Below are positions 1 to 9,594 of a stretch of DNA of 21,566 nucleotides, in pieces. Position numbers and translations under genes: made by a program. The notes under the pieces were generated by a model that was not told the origin of the DNA, made no database searches, and was given only the letters and a program-made list of their open reading frames with translations. Every line of letters begins with the position of its first letter. Position 1 is the stretch's first letter. The DNA lies in contig JAFYZE010000123.1 of assembly GCA_017548805.1 (NCBI GenBank), positions 1-21,566 of the forward strand. Reading direction: 5' to 3'. The stretch comes from Bacteroidales bacterium (lineage in GTDB: Bacteria; Bacteroidota; Bacteroidia; Bacteroidales; UBA932).

Positions 1-584
1 TCGCCGTCCTCAAGAACCTCGTCGGCAAGGTCGACAACCTCATCATCGGCGGCGGCATGGGCTATACCTTCATCAAGGCCCAGGGCGGCAAGATCGGCAA
101 TTCACTGCACGAGGACGACCTCATGCCGGATGCACTCGCCATCCTCGAGGAGGCCAAGGCCAAGGGCGTGAAGGTATACCTCTCCACCGAGGCCGTCGGC
201 ACCCAGGAGTTCTCCAACGAGGCTGAGACCAAGATATTCTCTTCCTGCGACATCCCTGACGAGTGGGAGGGAGTGGACGCCGGTCCTCACACCCTCGCTG
301 CCTGGAAGAAAGTCATTGACAACTCCAAGACTATCCTCTGGAACGGTCCCGTCGGCGTATTCGAGATCCCTCTCTTCGCCAAGGGTACCCTTCGCATCGC
401 CCAGGACCTCGCCGAGGCCACTGCCGCCGGCGCGTTCACGCTCGTGGGCGGCGGCGACTCCGTCGCTGCTGTCACCCAAATGGGCTATGCCGACAAGGTG
501 AGCTACGTCTCCACCGGCGGCGGCGCCATGCTCGAGGCCATCGAGGGCAAGGAGCTCCCCGGCATCGCAGCCATCAGGGAGTAG
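1..584 (+). CDS. pgk: Phosphoglycerate kinase, C-terminal part (5' end outside window)
   Basis: Phosphoglycerate kinase catalyses the ATP-forming step from 1,3-bisphosphoglycerate to 3-phosphoglycerate in cytosolic glycolysis. The reading frame is open from base 3, before the first methionine, so the gene enters from the left. The 193 visible residues are about half of the usual 395-420 and cover the C-terminal nucleotide-binding domain. Family motifs appear in the expected order: GGGMGYTF near the start, WNGPVGVFE in the middle, GGGDSVAAV, and STGGGAMLE close to the end. The last base of the TAG stop is the first base of the GTG start of the next gene, a glycosidase, so the two are probably cotranscribed and translationally coupled. 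The identification is very secure. Confidence 0.97.
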   Translation, partial: AVLKNLVGKVDNLIIGGGMGYTFIKAQGGKIGNSLHEDDLMPDALAILEEAKAKGVKVYLSTEAVGTQEFSNEAETKIFSSCDIPDEWEGVDAGPHTLAAWKKVIDNSKTILWNGPVGVFEIPLFAKGTLRIAQDLAEATAAGAFTLVGGGDSVAAVTQMGYADKVSYVSTGGGAMLEAIEGKELPGIAAIRE

Positions 585-3076
585 TGAAAGCAAGATTACT
601 TTTAACCTTAATATCTGCGCTCCTGCCAGTCCTGGCGGGGGCGCAGGTCATGAGATATGACCGTGAGGCGGCGAGCTTCAACGAAGCGCTGCCGCTGGGC
701 AACGGCCATATCGGGGCCATGGTATACGGGGGAGTGGAGGATGACCTGATCAACCTCAACGAGTCGACTCTTTGGGGAGGTCACGGCGCCGACAACGACC
801 CCGTGCCCGACGGACCGGAGATCCTCAGGCAGGTGCGCGAAGCGCTGTTCGCCGAGGACTGGCAAGGGGCAAGGAAGCTGCTGGTGCCCCTGCAGGGGCC
901 CAATGCCTCGGCTTTTCTGCCCATGGGCAGCCTGCATATCCGCCAGACCTATCCGGCACCTCGCGAGCTGCTTGGCCGGCGCGGGCGGCCGGGGGCGCAG
1001 CCTGCGCCCGCCCCGGCCGACTCCCTGCCGGACAGCTATCTCAGGACACTGGATCTCGGTACGGCTGTTGCCAGGACCGAGATCGTCCGGAAAGGCATCA
1101 GGTACACCCGTGAGTATTTCGTGTCGTATCCCGACCGCGTCATGGTGATCCGCATCACCGCGTCGCACAGGGGGGCGCTCAACTTCTCGCTGAACGGCGA
1201 TTCGCCCTGGAGGGGCGTGACAGTCGCCGGAGTGTCCGACAATGAATTCACCGTCAGCGGGCAGCTGGGATACACGATGGGCACCGACGGCCAGTATCCG
1301 TACATCTGGGAAGGCCCCTACGGTGAAAAAGGCATGCGTTACCAGTATCGCGTCAAGGCGGTACAGTGTGACGGTGAGGTCTATACCGCTCCCGGCCTGA
1401 GGGTGAGCCGCGCGACCTCGGTCACGATAATGGTCAGCGCGGCGACCAGTTTCGCGGGTTTCGACCGCGACCCGGATTTCCATGGGACGGATGAAAAGGC
1501 ATTGGCGAAGCAGTGGATGGACGCTGCGGAGGGGAAGGATCCCGATGCCATGCTGGAATCGCATATTGCTGATTACAAGTCCATTGCCGACAGGCTGGAA
1601 CTGAGACTGGCCGGTGATGACGATCCCGCGCTCGCTGAGATGCCGACCGACAGGAGACTGGCCCGCTATGCCGAAGGCGCCGCGGACCCCGGTCTCGAGA
1701 TGATGTATTTCCGTTTCGGCCGCTACCTGCTGATAAGCAGTTCGCGGGCCGACGGCGTCCCGGCCAATCTCCAGGGCATATGGAATGCCGACAGGTACCC
1801 CGCATGGGGTTCCGACTATACCACCAACATCAATCTCCAGATGAACTACTGGCCGGCCGAGCCGCTCGCGATGGGCGACCTGACGGCCCCGCTGCACCGT
1901 TTCATCAAGGATGCTTCCGTGAACGGCGCGCAGATCGCGCGCAACATGTACGGAATGCGTGGCTGGACGGTCCATCACAATTCCGACATCTGGGGCACCG
2001 CCAATCCCGTAGGGGAAAAGGAAGGCGATCCGATGTGGGCCAACTGGGCGATGGGCGGAGCCTGGCTTTGCCAGCACATCTTCGAGCATTACCGCTTCAC
2101 CCTCGACGAGGGATTCCTTCGCGACACCGCCTATCCGCTGATGAAGGGCGCTGCGACGTTCATGCTCGACTGGCTGGTGGAACGCGACGGGGAGTTCATC
2201 ACCGCGCCTTCCACTTCGCCCGAGAACGCTTTCATAGACGAAAACGGGGTTAAAGGAGTCGTGACGATAGGTTCGGCGATGGATCTCGAACTGTCCTGGG
2301 ACCTGCTGACGAACTGCATCGAGGCCAGCGAGGCCCTTGGAGTGGACGAGAGGCAGAGGGAGATATGGAAGGATGTTCGCGCCCGCCTGCATCCGCTGCA
2401 GATCGGTACCAAGGGCAATCTTGTAGAGTGGTACAAGGACTGGGAGGACGACGATCCCCAGCACAGGCACGTGTCCCATCTGTTTGCACTGTATCCCGGC
2501 CGGCAGATTTCTCCGCTGAAGACTCCGGATCTGGCCGCTGCAGCGCGTAAAACCCTTGAGATAAGGGGTGACGGAGGAACCGGCTGGAGCAAGGCCTGGA
2601 AAGTCAATTTCTGGGCGAGGCTCCTGGACGGGGACCATTCCTACCTGATGTATAGGGAACTTCTGAGCAAATCGACCCTTCCGAATCTCTTCGACAACCA
2701 TCCTCCGTTCCAGATTGACGGAAATTTCGGCGGAATCGCAGGAGTGGCAGAGATGTTGCTGCAAAGCCAGGACGGCGAGCTGCACCTGCTGCCCGCCCTG
2801 CCCTCGGCTTGGGCCGAAGGCAGCGTCAAGGGCCTGCAGGCGCGCGGCGCCTTCACCGTGGACCTTGACTGGAAGGGCGGCCGCTTGAAAGGAGCGGTCA
2901 TCCGCTCCGGGGCCGGCGGCACCTGCCGGGTCCGCACGGCGGCCCCGGTGGTGGTTACGCGCTCAGGCGCAGGCCGCGGCCGCGCCGTCTCCGCCCGGAC
3001 GGAACGTGACGGTGCTTGGTACGTGACTTCCTTCAGGACCGCGGCAGGCGCAGAGTATTCGTTGATAGCGAATTAA
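584..3076 (+). CDS. Secreted GH95 family alpha-L-fucosidase (or alpha-L-galactosidase)
   Basis: GH95 enzymes release terminal alpha-1,2-L-fucose from glycans with inversion; some members prefer alpha-L-galactose. The 830-aa protein starts with a GTG codon giving MKARLLL, followed by a hydrophobic signal peptide probably cut after AGA and before Gln21, so it is periplasmic or exported. The N-terminal domain has the family signatures [15 protein letters not shown] and NESTLWGG. The (alpha/alpha)6 barrel has [11 protein letters not shown] (Asn415 and Asn417), STSPEN (Glu547, proposed acid) and QIDGNFGG (Asp712). These match in order the Asn/Asn/Glu/Asp catalytic set known from Bifidobacterium AfcA. 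A Pro/Ala/Arg-rich loop lies at about residues 131-150. It overlaps pgk by one base and its stop abuts lgt. Family assignment is firm; substrate preference is inferred. Confidence 0.93.
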   Translation: MKARLLLTLISALLPVLAGAQVMRYDREAASFNEALPLGNGHIGAMVYGGVEDDLINLNESTLWGGHGADNDPVPDGPEILRQVREALFAEDWQGARKLLVPLQGPNASAFLPMGSLHIRQTYPAPRELLGRRGRPGAQPAPAPADSLPDSYLRTLDLGTAVARTEIVRKGIRYTREYFVSYPDRVMVIRITASHRGALNFSLNGDSPWRGVTVAGVSDNEFTVSGQLGYTMGTDGQYPYIWEGPYGEKGMRYQYRVKAVQCDGEVYTAPGLRVSRATSVTIMVSAATSFAGFDRDPDFHGTDEKALAKQWMDAAEGKDPDAMLESHIADYKSIADRLELRLAGDDDPALAEMPTDRRLARYAEGAADPGLEMMYFRFGRYLLISSSRADGVPANLQGIWNADRYPAWGSDYTTNINLQMNYWPAEPLAMGDLTAPLHRFIKDASVNGAQIARNMYGMRGWTVHHNSDIWGTANPVGEKEGDPMWANWAMGGAWLCQHIFEHYRFTLDEGFLRDTAYPLMKGAATFMLDWLVERDGEFITAPSTSPENAFIDENGVKGVVTIGSAMDLELSWDLLTNCIEASEALGVDERQREIWKDVRARLHPLQIGTKGNLVEWYKDWEDDDPQHRHVSHLFALYPGRQISPLKTPDLAAAARKTLEIRGDGGTGWSKAWKVNFWARLLDGDHSYLMYRELLSKSTLPNLFDNHPPFQIDGNFGGIAGVAEMLLQSQDGELHLLPALPSAWAEGSVKGLQARGAFTVDLDWKGGRLKGAVIRSGAGGTCRVRTAAPVVVTRSGAGRGRAVSARTERDGAWYVTSFRTAAGAEYSLIAN

Positions 3077-3093
3077 TGATTATATTTGTATTT

Positions 3094-3981
3094 ATGTTTG
3101 AGTTTCTTGCAGTCCACTGGAACGTGGACCCTGTCATATTCCACATAGGAAGTCTCGGGATAAGGTGGTATTCGCTGCTTTTCATCTCGGGATTCATCCT
3201 GGGATGGTACATCTTCAAGTGGTTCTTCAAGCGCGAGGGTGTGTCCGAGAGCCTTCTCGACCCGCTCCTTTATACCTTGCTGATAGCCACCATCGTCGGC
3301 GCGCGCCTGGGACACTGCCTGTTCTACCAGCCGGACTACTATCTCGGCAGCTGGAAAGGCTTCTGGGAGATATTCCAGCCGTGGAAGGGCGGGCTCGCCA
3401 GCCATGGAGGCGCCATAGCGCTGATCCTGGCCATGGTCTGGTTCGCCCGGCGTTACGGCCGCAGGGAAGGGTTCGACTACCTGTGGATCATGGACCATCT
3501 CTGCATCGCAGTGGCCTTCGCCGGATGCTTCATCCGTCTCGGCAACCTTTTCAACTCCGAGATCTACGGCGACGTGACATCGCTGCCCTGGGGATTCATC
3601 TTCGACCGCAACGGCGAGACCGAGCCCAAGCATCCCACCCAGCTTTACGAGGCCGGGTCGTATCTCATCCTGGGCCTGCTGCTGATATGGCTGTACTGGA
3701 AGAAACTCGACAAGCTTCCCCGCGGGTTTTTCTTCGGGGCTTTCCTAATAGGCTGTTTCGGCATGCGTTTCCTCATCGAATTCATCAAGGAGCCCCAGGT
3801 GGGCTTCGAGGAGGGCATGGCGCTGAACATGGGCCAGCTGCTGTCCATTCCTTTCGTTCTGGCCGGCATCGCCATCCTGGTCTATGCCTATTCCAAACGC
3901 GTTCCCGCCAGGGCGGTGAAGCCGGAGCCGGCCAAGCCCGCCAGGAAGGAACCTACCCATTATGCAAAATCACTCAGATAA
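3094..3981 (+). CDS. lgt: Prolipoprotein diacylglyceryl transferase
   Basis: Lgt transfers diacylglycerol from phosphatidylglycerol to the lipobox cysteine of prolipoproteins in the inner membrane, the first step of lipoprotein maturation. The 295-aa form shows about seven hydrophobic segments and the key motifs: RWY with Tyr26, GGLASHGG with His104 (E. coli His103 equivalent), FIRLGNLFNSE with Arg148, Asn151 and Glu156, and RFLIEF with Arg225 and Glu229. A Lys/Pro/Ala-rich tail follows the last membrane segment. The start is ambiguous. ATG at 3076 overlaps the GH95 stop, but 3076-3093 is AT-rich and unlike coding sequence here, and homologues begin close to the HWNVDP motif, so ATG 3094 is preferred. 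Likely client lipoproteins in this window are the RND adaptor and GldH. Confidence 0.95.
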   Translation: MFEFLAVHWNVDPVIFHIGSLGIRWYSLLFISGFILGWYIFKWFFKREGVSESLLDPLLYTLLIATIVGARLGHCLFYQPDYYLGSWKGFWEIFQPWKGGLASHGGAIALILAMVWFARRYGRREGFDYLWIMDHLCIAVAFAGCFIRLGNLFNSEIYGDVTSLPWGFIFDRNGETEPKHPTQLYEAGSYLILGLLLIWLYWKKLDKLPRGFFFGAFLIGCFGMRFLIEFIKEPQVGFEEGMALNMGQLLSIPFVLAGIAILVYAYSKRVPARAVKPEPAKPARKEPTHYAKSLR

Positions 3982-3996
3982 ACAACGAACTTACGA

Positions 3997-5409
3997 ATGA
4001 AAAAACTTGCCGTACTTGCGGTCCTGTGCGGAATGGTGTTTCTCCCTTCGGGGGCATCCGCCCAGGAAGAGTCCGCCCCTACGGTCCTGACGCTTGACCA
4101 GGCCATCAGGATCGCATTGAGCGAGAATATCGCTGTCCGAGTCGCCGACAAGGACATCGAGCGTGCGGAATACGCCCGCAAGGGCACTTACGCTTCGCTT
4201 TACCCCCAGGTGGACGGTTCCGGATCGTACTCCCGCACCATCAAGAAACAGGTCATGTACATGGACTTCGACATGGGGTCCATGATGGGAGGCGGCGGAG
4301 ATGACGACGCTTCCGGTGCCGAGACAAAGGCCAGCGGAGGCGGTTCCTCCAAAGGAGGAGGCATCGAGGTCGGCCGCTGGAACACTTTCTCGACGGGTAT
4401 CCAGGCTTCCATGCCGCTCGTGAACGCGCAGCTCTGGAAGAGCATCAAGATCTCCGGACAGGATGTGGAACTCGCCGTCGAGCGCGCCCGCTCCTCGCGC
4501 CTGGAGACCGTCACCCAGGTCAAGCAGGCCTTCTACGGCGTCCTGCTGGCCAAGGAAGCGTTCAAGGTGTACAAGGAAGTGTACGAGAACGCACTCGACA
4601 ATTTCCAGCAGACCGAGAAGAGATACAATGTCGACAAGGCTTCCGAGCTGGAGTACCAGCGCGCCAAGTCCACAGTCCAGAATGCCATCCCCAACGTCTA
4701 TGACGCGGAGAACGCCGTCGTGCTCGGACTCTGGCAGCTTAAGGCCGTCATGGGCATCGATCTCGATGAGGACATCGACGTGGCCGGTTCGCTCATGGAC
4801 TATTCGCTGACCATGTTCCGTGACATACACGAGAATGACGGAGTCTCGCTCGAGAACAATTCCTCGCTGCGCCAGCTCGCCATCCAGGCCGAGGAGCTGG
4901 CCAACACTGTGAAAATGCAGCAGTACGCTTCTCTTCCGAGTCTCGCCCTTAGCTTCTCGTACAGCATCAACGCCATGACCAACGACTTCGTATTCAAGGA
5001 GTTCAACTGGTCGCCTTATTCCGCGGCGGGCCTCAGCCTGTCCATCCCCATCTTCGCCGGAGGACGGCGCAGCAACGCCGTGAAGCAGGCGCGCAACCAG
5101 CACGAGCAGCTCCTGCTCCAGACTGAGAACACCGAGCGCCAGCTCCGTGTGGCCATCCGCCAGTACCTGAACCAGATGGAGACTGCCATGAAGAATTTCG
5201 ACGCCGCGGGAGCAGGAGTTGAGACGGCGCGCAAGGCGTACGACATCGCGGCCAAATCCTACAACCTCGGCCGGAGCACCATCACCGAGCTCAACGATGC
5301 GCAACTCGCCTTGACGCAGTCCCTTCTCGCCCAGTCCCAGGCCGTTTACAATTTCGTCGTCGCCAAGGCCAACCTGGAGCAGACGCTCGGCAACGATTTC
5401 GATGAATAA
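3997..5409 (+). CDS. TolC-family outer membrane efflux protein
   Basis: This is the outer membrane channel of the tripartite RND exporter encoded by the next two genes. The 470-aa product starts MKKLAVL, has a signal peptide ending SGASA before Gln23, and shows the OEP repeat architecture: two long heptad-rich helical halves, each opening with an amphipathic stretch (LTLDQAIRIALSENI near residue 31), separated by beta segments such as VDGSGSYSRTI. There is no lipobox cysteine at the predicted cleavage site, so it is probably not lipidated. A low-complexity insertion at about residues 93-123, rich in Gly, Ser, Asp and Met, sits where the first extracellular beta-hairpin should be. The gene follows lgt by 15 bases with no terminator seen. 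Confidence 0.93.
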   Translation: MKKLAVLAVLCGMVFLPSGASAQEESAPTVLTLDQAIRIALSENIAVRVADKDIERAEYARKGTYASLYPQVDGSGSYSRTIKKQVMYMDFDMGSMMGGGGDDDASGAETKASGGGSSKGGGIEVGRWNTFSTGIQASMPLVNAQLWKSIKISGQDVELAVERARSSRLETVTQVKQAFYGVLLAKEAFKVYKEVYENALDNFQQTEKRYNVDKASELEYQRAKSTVQNAIPNVYDAENAVVLGLWQLKAVMGIDLDEDIDVAGSLMDYSLTMFRDIHENDGVSLENNSSLRQLAIQAEELANTVKMQQYASLPSLALSFSYSINAMTNDFVFKEFNWSPYSAAGLSLSIPIFAGGRRSNAVKQARNQHEQLLLQTENTERQLRVAIRQYLNQMETAMKNFDAAGAGVETARKAYDIAAKSYNLGRSTITELNDAQLALTQSLLAQSQAVYNFVVAKANLEQTLGNDFDE

Positions 5410-5431
5410 CCTGAAAATAAGAGAACGAGAT

Positions 5432-6478
5432 ATGAAAACGAATGTGAAAATCTTCCTTTGCGCTGCGACGGCGCTGTTGGCTGTGTCCTGCGGCAGCAGG
5501 AAAGGCGGGGCATCTTCCGCCCCGGGAGGTCCCATGATGATGATGGATCCGAACGCCCCTGTGAATGTTGAGATCGCGGTCACCGAATACCGTGACGTGC
5601 CTCAGGACGAGACCTATACCACGACCGTGCAGGCCTATGCGGTGAACAACGTCGTTCCCCAGGCCGGATCCAGGATAAAGAAGATCAACGTCGAGGTTGG
5701 TGACTTCGTCTCCAAGGGACAGATACTCGCCGAGATGGACCAGACCAGTCTCGAGCAGACCAAGCTCAAACTCGACAACGACGCCCTGGAGCTTTCCCGC
5801 CTCAAGGAACTCTACGAGGCTGGTGCCCTGTCTAAGTCGGATTATGAGGCCATGCAGCTCTCGTACAACGTCAGCAACTCCCAGTACCAGAACCTGGTCG
5901 AGAATACCATACTCCGTTCGCCCCTCACCGGCGTTATCACCGCCAGGAACTATGATGCCGGAGACATGTACGCCATGTCGTCCCCCATCTATGTCGTCCA
6001 GCAGATTTCGCCCGTGAAACTCCTCGTGGCGATGTCCGAGACCGACTATTCCAAGGTCAAGAAAGGCGACAGCGTGGACATCACCGCTGACGCCATTCCC
6101 GGCCGCACTTTCGTGGGCAAGGTCAACCGTATCTATCCGGTCATCGATCCGGCTTCGCACACATTCACCGCAGAGGTGGTGGTTCCCAACAATGACAGGG
6201 TGCTCCGCCCGGGCATGTTCGCCCGCGCCAAGGTCACATTCGCCATCAACCACAGCATCGTGGTGCCTGACATCGCCATAGTCAAGCAGCAGGGCTCGGG
6301 CCAGAAGTCCGTGTTCGTGCTTAACGGCGATAACACCGTCACCAGCCGCATCGTCACCCTCGGCCGCCACACCGGTTCCGATTACGAGATCCTCGAAGGC
6401 CTCAATGAGGGTGAGAAGATCGTGACAAAGGGCCATACCTCGCTCCGCAACGGATCCGAAGTCAACGTCATCAACTAG
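5432..6478 (+). CDS. RND efflux periplasmic adaptor lipoprotein (membrane fusion protein, AcrA/HlyD type)
   Basis: The adaptor bridges the inner membrane pump and the TolC-like channel. The frame is open from ATG 5402 inside the previous gene, but ATG 5432 is chosen because it gives a clean lipoprotein signal: MKTNVKIFLC, a hydrophobic core, then the lipobox LAVSC with lipidated Cys20. The 348-aa protein has a short tether with a Met run (34-39), lipoyl half-motifs at about 68-102 and 158-190, a short alpha-helical hairpin at about 104-157, a beta-barrel domain at about 192-275, and a membrane-proximal domain ending near 345. It starts 22 bases after the tolC-like stop and is followed, after 11 bases containing a strong ribosome binding site, by the pump gene. 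Confidence 0.94.
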   Translation: MKTNVKIFLCAATALLAVSCGSRKGGASSAPGGPMMMMDPNAPVNVEIAVTEYRDVPQDETYTTTVQAYAVNNVVPQAGSRIKKINVEVGDFVSKGQILAEMDQTSLEQTKLKLDNDALELSRLKELYEAGALSKSDYEAMQLSYNVSNSQYQNLVENTILRSPLTGVITARNYDAGDMYAMSSPIYVVQQISPVKLLVAMSETDYSKVKKGDSVDITADAIPGRTFVGKVNRIYPVIDPASHTFTAEVVVPNNDRVLRPGMFARAKVTFAINHSIVVPDIAIVKQQGSGQKSVFVLNGDNTVTSRIVTLGRHTGSDYEILEGLNEGEKIVTKGHTSLRNGSEVNVIN

Positions 6479-6483
6479 GAGGA
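6477..6483 (+). promoter_or_regulatory. Strong Shine-Dalgarno site for the RND pump gene
   Basis: AGGAGGA lies seven bases before ATG 6490 and overlaps the TAG stop of the adaptor gene at 6476-6478. A near-perfect Shine-Dalgarno sequence is uncommon in Bacteroidota, where most genes rely on AT-rich leaders. It fixes the pump start and suggests efficient re-initiation after the adaptor is translated. Confidence 0.75.
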
Positions 6484-6489
6484 CCGGAC

Positions 6490-9400
6490 ATGAGCATTTA
6501 CAGATCGTCGGTGAACCACCCCGTCACGACGGCGCTGGTATTCATCGCATTCATGATATTCGGCATCTTCTCGCTTGTGAAGACGTCGATCGCGCAGCTC
6601 CCGGAGTTCGATGCCAACACCATCATGGTGATGTCCTCGTACCCCGGCGCCAGTGCGGCCGACATCGAGAACAACCTGACCAAGGTGCTGGAGAACGCCC
6701 TGAACGGAGTCAGCGACCTCAAGAGCCTGACCTCGACCTCCCGTGAAAACACTTCGCTCCTCCAGTTGGAGTTCCGCTACGGCATCGACATCGACGAGGC
6801 CACCAACGACGTCCGCGACAAGCTGGACATGGTCAACTCGAACCTGCCGGACGGGTGTACCGTCCCTGTCATCTTCAAGTTCAGCGCGGACGACATGCCT
6901 ATCATGATCCTGTCCGCTACGGCTGGCGAGAGCCTGCCCGGACTGGACAAGATCCTAGACGACAAGCTGGCCACGCCACTGGCCCGTGTCTCAGGCGTCG
7001 GTACTGTCTCCGTTTCCGGAGCTCCCACCCGCGAGATCCAGGTCTACTGCGACCCCAACAAGCTGCAGGCTTACGGCCTGTCAGTCAGCACCATCTCCTC
7101 CATCATAGCGTCTGAGAACCGCAACCTTCCTTCCGGAAGCATCGACATCGGTTCCGATGTCTATTCGCTGCGCGTGCAGAAGGAGTTCACTGACCCGAGC
7201 GAGTTGCTGGACATAGTCCTCGGCTCGGCGAACGGTCGTGTGGTCTACCTCAGGGATGTCGCGAGGATACGTGACGGCAGCCAGGAAAAGGAGATGGAGT
7301 CGTACACCAACGGTGTCCGTTCCGCCCAGATCGTCATTCAGAAGCAGTCCGGAGCGAACACGGTCAACGTTATCAAGAACATCAAGAAGCATCTCGTCGA
7401 GATCCAGAAAGAGTTGCCTACGGATATCGAGATCTCGACCGTCGTCGACTCTTCCGACAACATCATCAACACGATCAATACCCTGAAGGAGACCATCCTG
7501 ATCACTTTCCTCGTGGTCATGCTCGTGGTGTTCGTCTTCCTCGGACGCTGGAGGGCTACCTTCATCATCGTGCTTTCCATCCCTATGGCTCTGCTCGCCT
7601 CGTTGGTGTACCTTTTCGCCACGGGCAACACGTTGAACATCATCTCGATGTCGGCCCTGTCCATAGCCATCGGAATGGTCGTGGATGACGCCATCGTTGT
7701 TTTGGAGAACGTCTCCACGCATTTGGAACGCGGCGAGAAACCCAAGGAGGCGGCGGTCCACGCCACTTCCGAGGTGGCCATCTCCGTCATAGCTTCGACC
7801 TTGACTATGCTCTGCGTGTTCCTGCCGCTCACCATGATGAACGGTATGGCCGGCATCATGTTCAGGCAGCTCGGATGGATCGTCAGCATCATCATGATCG
7901 TCTCGACGACTGCAGCGCTTACCCTCGTGCCGATGCTCTGCTCGCGCATGCTCAAGGCCGGTCCCAAGACCGGAAAGCTGCACAATGCCATATTCGGGCC
8001 CATCAACAAGGCCCTTGACGCCATTGCGCGCGGCTATGCCCGCCTGATTGGCTGGGCCACCACGCACCGCAAGACCGTCATCTTCGGTGCCCTGGGCATC
8101 TTCGCCCTTGCACTCGTGGCTTTCCTGCCGAGTCTTGAGACCGAGTTCTTCCCCCAGTCCGACCAGGGCCGCCTGACGGTCAATGTCGAGCTCCCCGCCG
8201 GTACTTCGCAGGAAGTGACGGGCGAGTTCGCCCGCAGGCTTTACAACCAGATCATCGAGCAAGTGCCCGAGGTCCAGCGTCTCAGCTATAACTATGGCCA
8301 GGCTGACGCCAGCAACACTTTCGCCAGCATGCGCTCCAACGGCGCCAACGTGATGTCGATGAACATCAACCTCGGCAGCATGGAGGACCGTGACCGCAGC
8401 ACCGCCGAGATCGCCGACATCATCCGCGCCGACCTTGCCATGTATCCCGAAGTCAAGAAGGGAATGGTGAGCGAAGGCATGGGCGGCATGGGCGGCGCCT
8501 CCACCATCGATGTCGAGATCTACGGCTTCGATTTCGAGACCACTGACATTGTGGCGCAGAAGATCAAGGAAGGCATGCTTGCCGACCCCGCTTTCGCGCA
8601 GGTCACAGTCAGCCGCGACGAGTATACTCCTGAGTTCCAGATGGACTTCGACCGTACGAAACTAGCTCTCAACGGCCTGAATTCGACGACCGCCGGCTCC
8701 GCGTTCAGCGCGGCGATGAGCGGATCGACGGGCTCGTATTACCGCGAGGACGGCGAGGAGTATGGCATCCGTGTCCGTTATGCACCCGAGTTCAGGACCA
8801 GCATAGAGGACATGGAGAACATCGTGGTGTACAACGCCGCCGGCCGTCCCGTCCGCATGAAGGACCTCGGCACGGTCGTGGAGTCCAAGGTGCCTCCCAC
8901 CATTGAGCGCAAGGACCGCGAGCGCGTGATCACCGTCAGGGGCATCGTGGCGCGCAAGGTCCCTCTCAGCCGCGCTGTCGCCGTGGCGGAGAACGTCATC
9001 GCGTCGACGGATATACCTTCGGAGCTCACCACTGTCGTTGCCGGTGATTACGAGGACCAGCAGGAGATGTTCGGGGACATGTTCCTCCTCATCGTACTGA
9101 TCATCCTCCTTGTCTACATGGTGATGGCTTCGCAGTTCGAGTCGTTCATGAGCCCGTTCGTGATCATGTTCTCCGTGCCGTTCGCCTTCGTGGGCGTGCT
9201 GCTCGGATTCTGGGTCAGCGGCTCGGCGCTCGGAATGATGTCCATGGTCGGTATCATCATCCTCCTGGGTATAGTAGTGAAGAATGGTATCGTGCTCATC
9301 GACTATACCATCCTGTGCCGTGAGCGCGGCATGAGCGTGGCCGAGGCTTCAGTCACCGCCGCCCGCAGCCGTCTCCGTCCTATCCTCATGACCACCCTTA

Positions 9401-9594
9401 CCACCGTGCTCGGCATGCTGCCGATGGCACTCGGAAGGGGAGAGGGTTCCGAAATGTGGAATTCCCTCGGCGTGACGGTTTGCTGGGGTCTGTCGATATC
9501 GACCCTGGTGACCCTCGTGCTGATCCCGACCATCTATTGCGCGCTGGCTACCAGTCAGGAAAAGAGGAAAAACAAGAAACTTGCAAGATCATGA
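6490..9594 (+). CDS. RND efflux pump, inner membrane permease (HAE type, AcrB-like)
   Basis: This 1034-aa proton-driven permease is full length for the AcrB class. The first helix begins after YRSSVNHPV, periplasmic porter domains occupy about 35-335 and 560-865, and two groups of membrane helices follow. The proton relay is intact: adjacent Asp399 and Asp400 in helix 4 (GMVVDDAIVVLEN) and Lys931 with Asn932 in helix 10 (VVKNGIVLIDY), matching Asp407, Asp408 and Lys940 of AcrB. The paired Asp and the Lys-Asn distinguish it from heavy-metal RND pumps such as CusA, so export of drugs, bile salts or other amphiphiles is more likely than export of metal. Substrate is unknown. No TetR-type repressor is adjacent. 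Its stop overlaps the next start (ATGA). Confidence 0.96.
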   Translation: MSIYRSSVNHPVTTALVFIAFMIFGIFSLVKTSIAQLPEFDANTIMVMSSYPGASAADIENNLTKVLENALNGVSDLKSLTSTSRENTSLLQLEFRYGIDIDEATNDVRDKLDMVNSNLPDGCTVPVIFKFSADDMPIMILSATAGESLPGLDKILDDKLATPLARVSGVGTVSVSGAPTREIQVYCDPNKLQAYGLSVSTISSIIASENRNLPSGSIDIGSDVYSLRVQKEFTDPSELLDIVLGSANGRVVYLRDVARIRDGSQEKEMESYTNGVRSAQIVIQKQSGANTVNVIKNIKKHLVEIQKELPTDIEISTVVDSSDNIINTINTLKETILITFLVVMLVVFVFLGRWRATFIIVLSIPMALLASLVYLFATGNTLNIISMSALSIAIGMVVDDAIVVLENVSTHLERGEKPKEAAVHATSEVAISVIASTLTMLCVFLPLTMMNGMAGIMFRQLGWIVSIIMIVSTTAALTLVPMLCSRMLKAGPKTGKLHNAIFGPINKALDAIARGYARLIGWATTHRKTVIFGALGIFALALVAFLPSLETEFFPQSDQGRLTVNVELPAGTSQEVTGEFARRLYNQIIEQVPEVQRLSYNYGQADASNTFASMRSNGANVMSMNINLGSMEDRDRSTAEIADIIRADLAMYPEVKKGMVSEGMGGMGGASTIDVEIYGFDFETTDIVAQKIKEGMLADPAFAQVTVSRDEYTPEFQMDFDRTKLALNGLNSTTAGSAFSAAMSGSTGSYYREDGEEYGIRVRYAPEFRTSIEDMENIVVYNAAGRPVRMKDLGTVVESKVPPTIERKDRERVITVRGIVARKVPLSRAVAVAENVIASTDIPSELTTVVAGDYEDQQEMFGDMFLLIVLIILLVYMVMASQFESFMSPFVIMFSVPFAFVGVLLGFWVSGSALGMMSMVGIIILLGIVVKNGIVLIDYTILCRERGMSVAEASVTAARSRLRPILMTTLTTVLGMLPMALGRGEGSEMWNSLGVTVCWGLSISTLVTLVLIPTIYCALATSQEKRKNKKLARS

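Noticed and set aside
608..2785. Long minus-strand open frame (725 codons) opposite the GH95 gene
   Set aside because: It has no recognisable domain or hydrophobic pattern and is antisense to a gene with intact catalytic motifs. Long antisense frames are expected in GC-rich coding DNA.
3991..5583. Minus-strand open frame (530 codons) opposite the TolC-like and adaptor genes
   Set aside because: The translation is a Leu/Val/Gly/His/Asp-biased shadow of the sense strand, with no family motif, and it spans two well-supported genes.
7081..8262. Minus-strand open frame (393 codons) opposite the RND pump
   Set aside because: It is very rich in Asp, His and Arg, as expected from antisense reading of a hydrophobic membrane protein. 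No domain was recognised.
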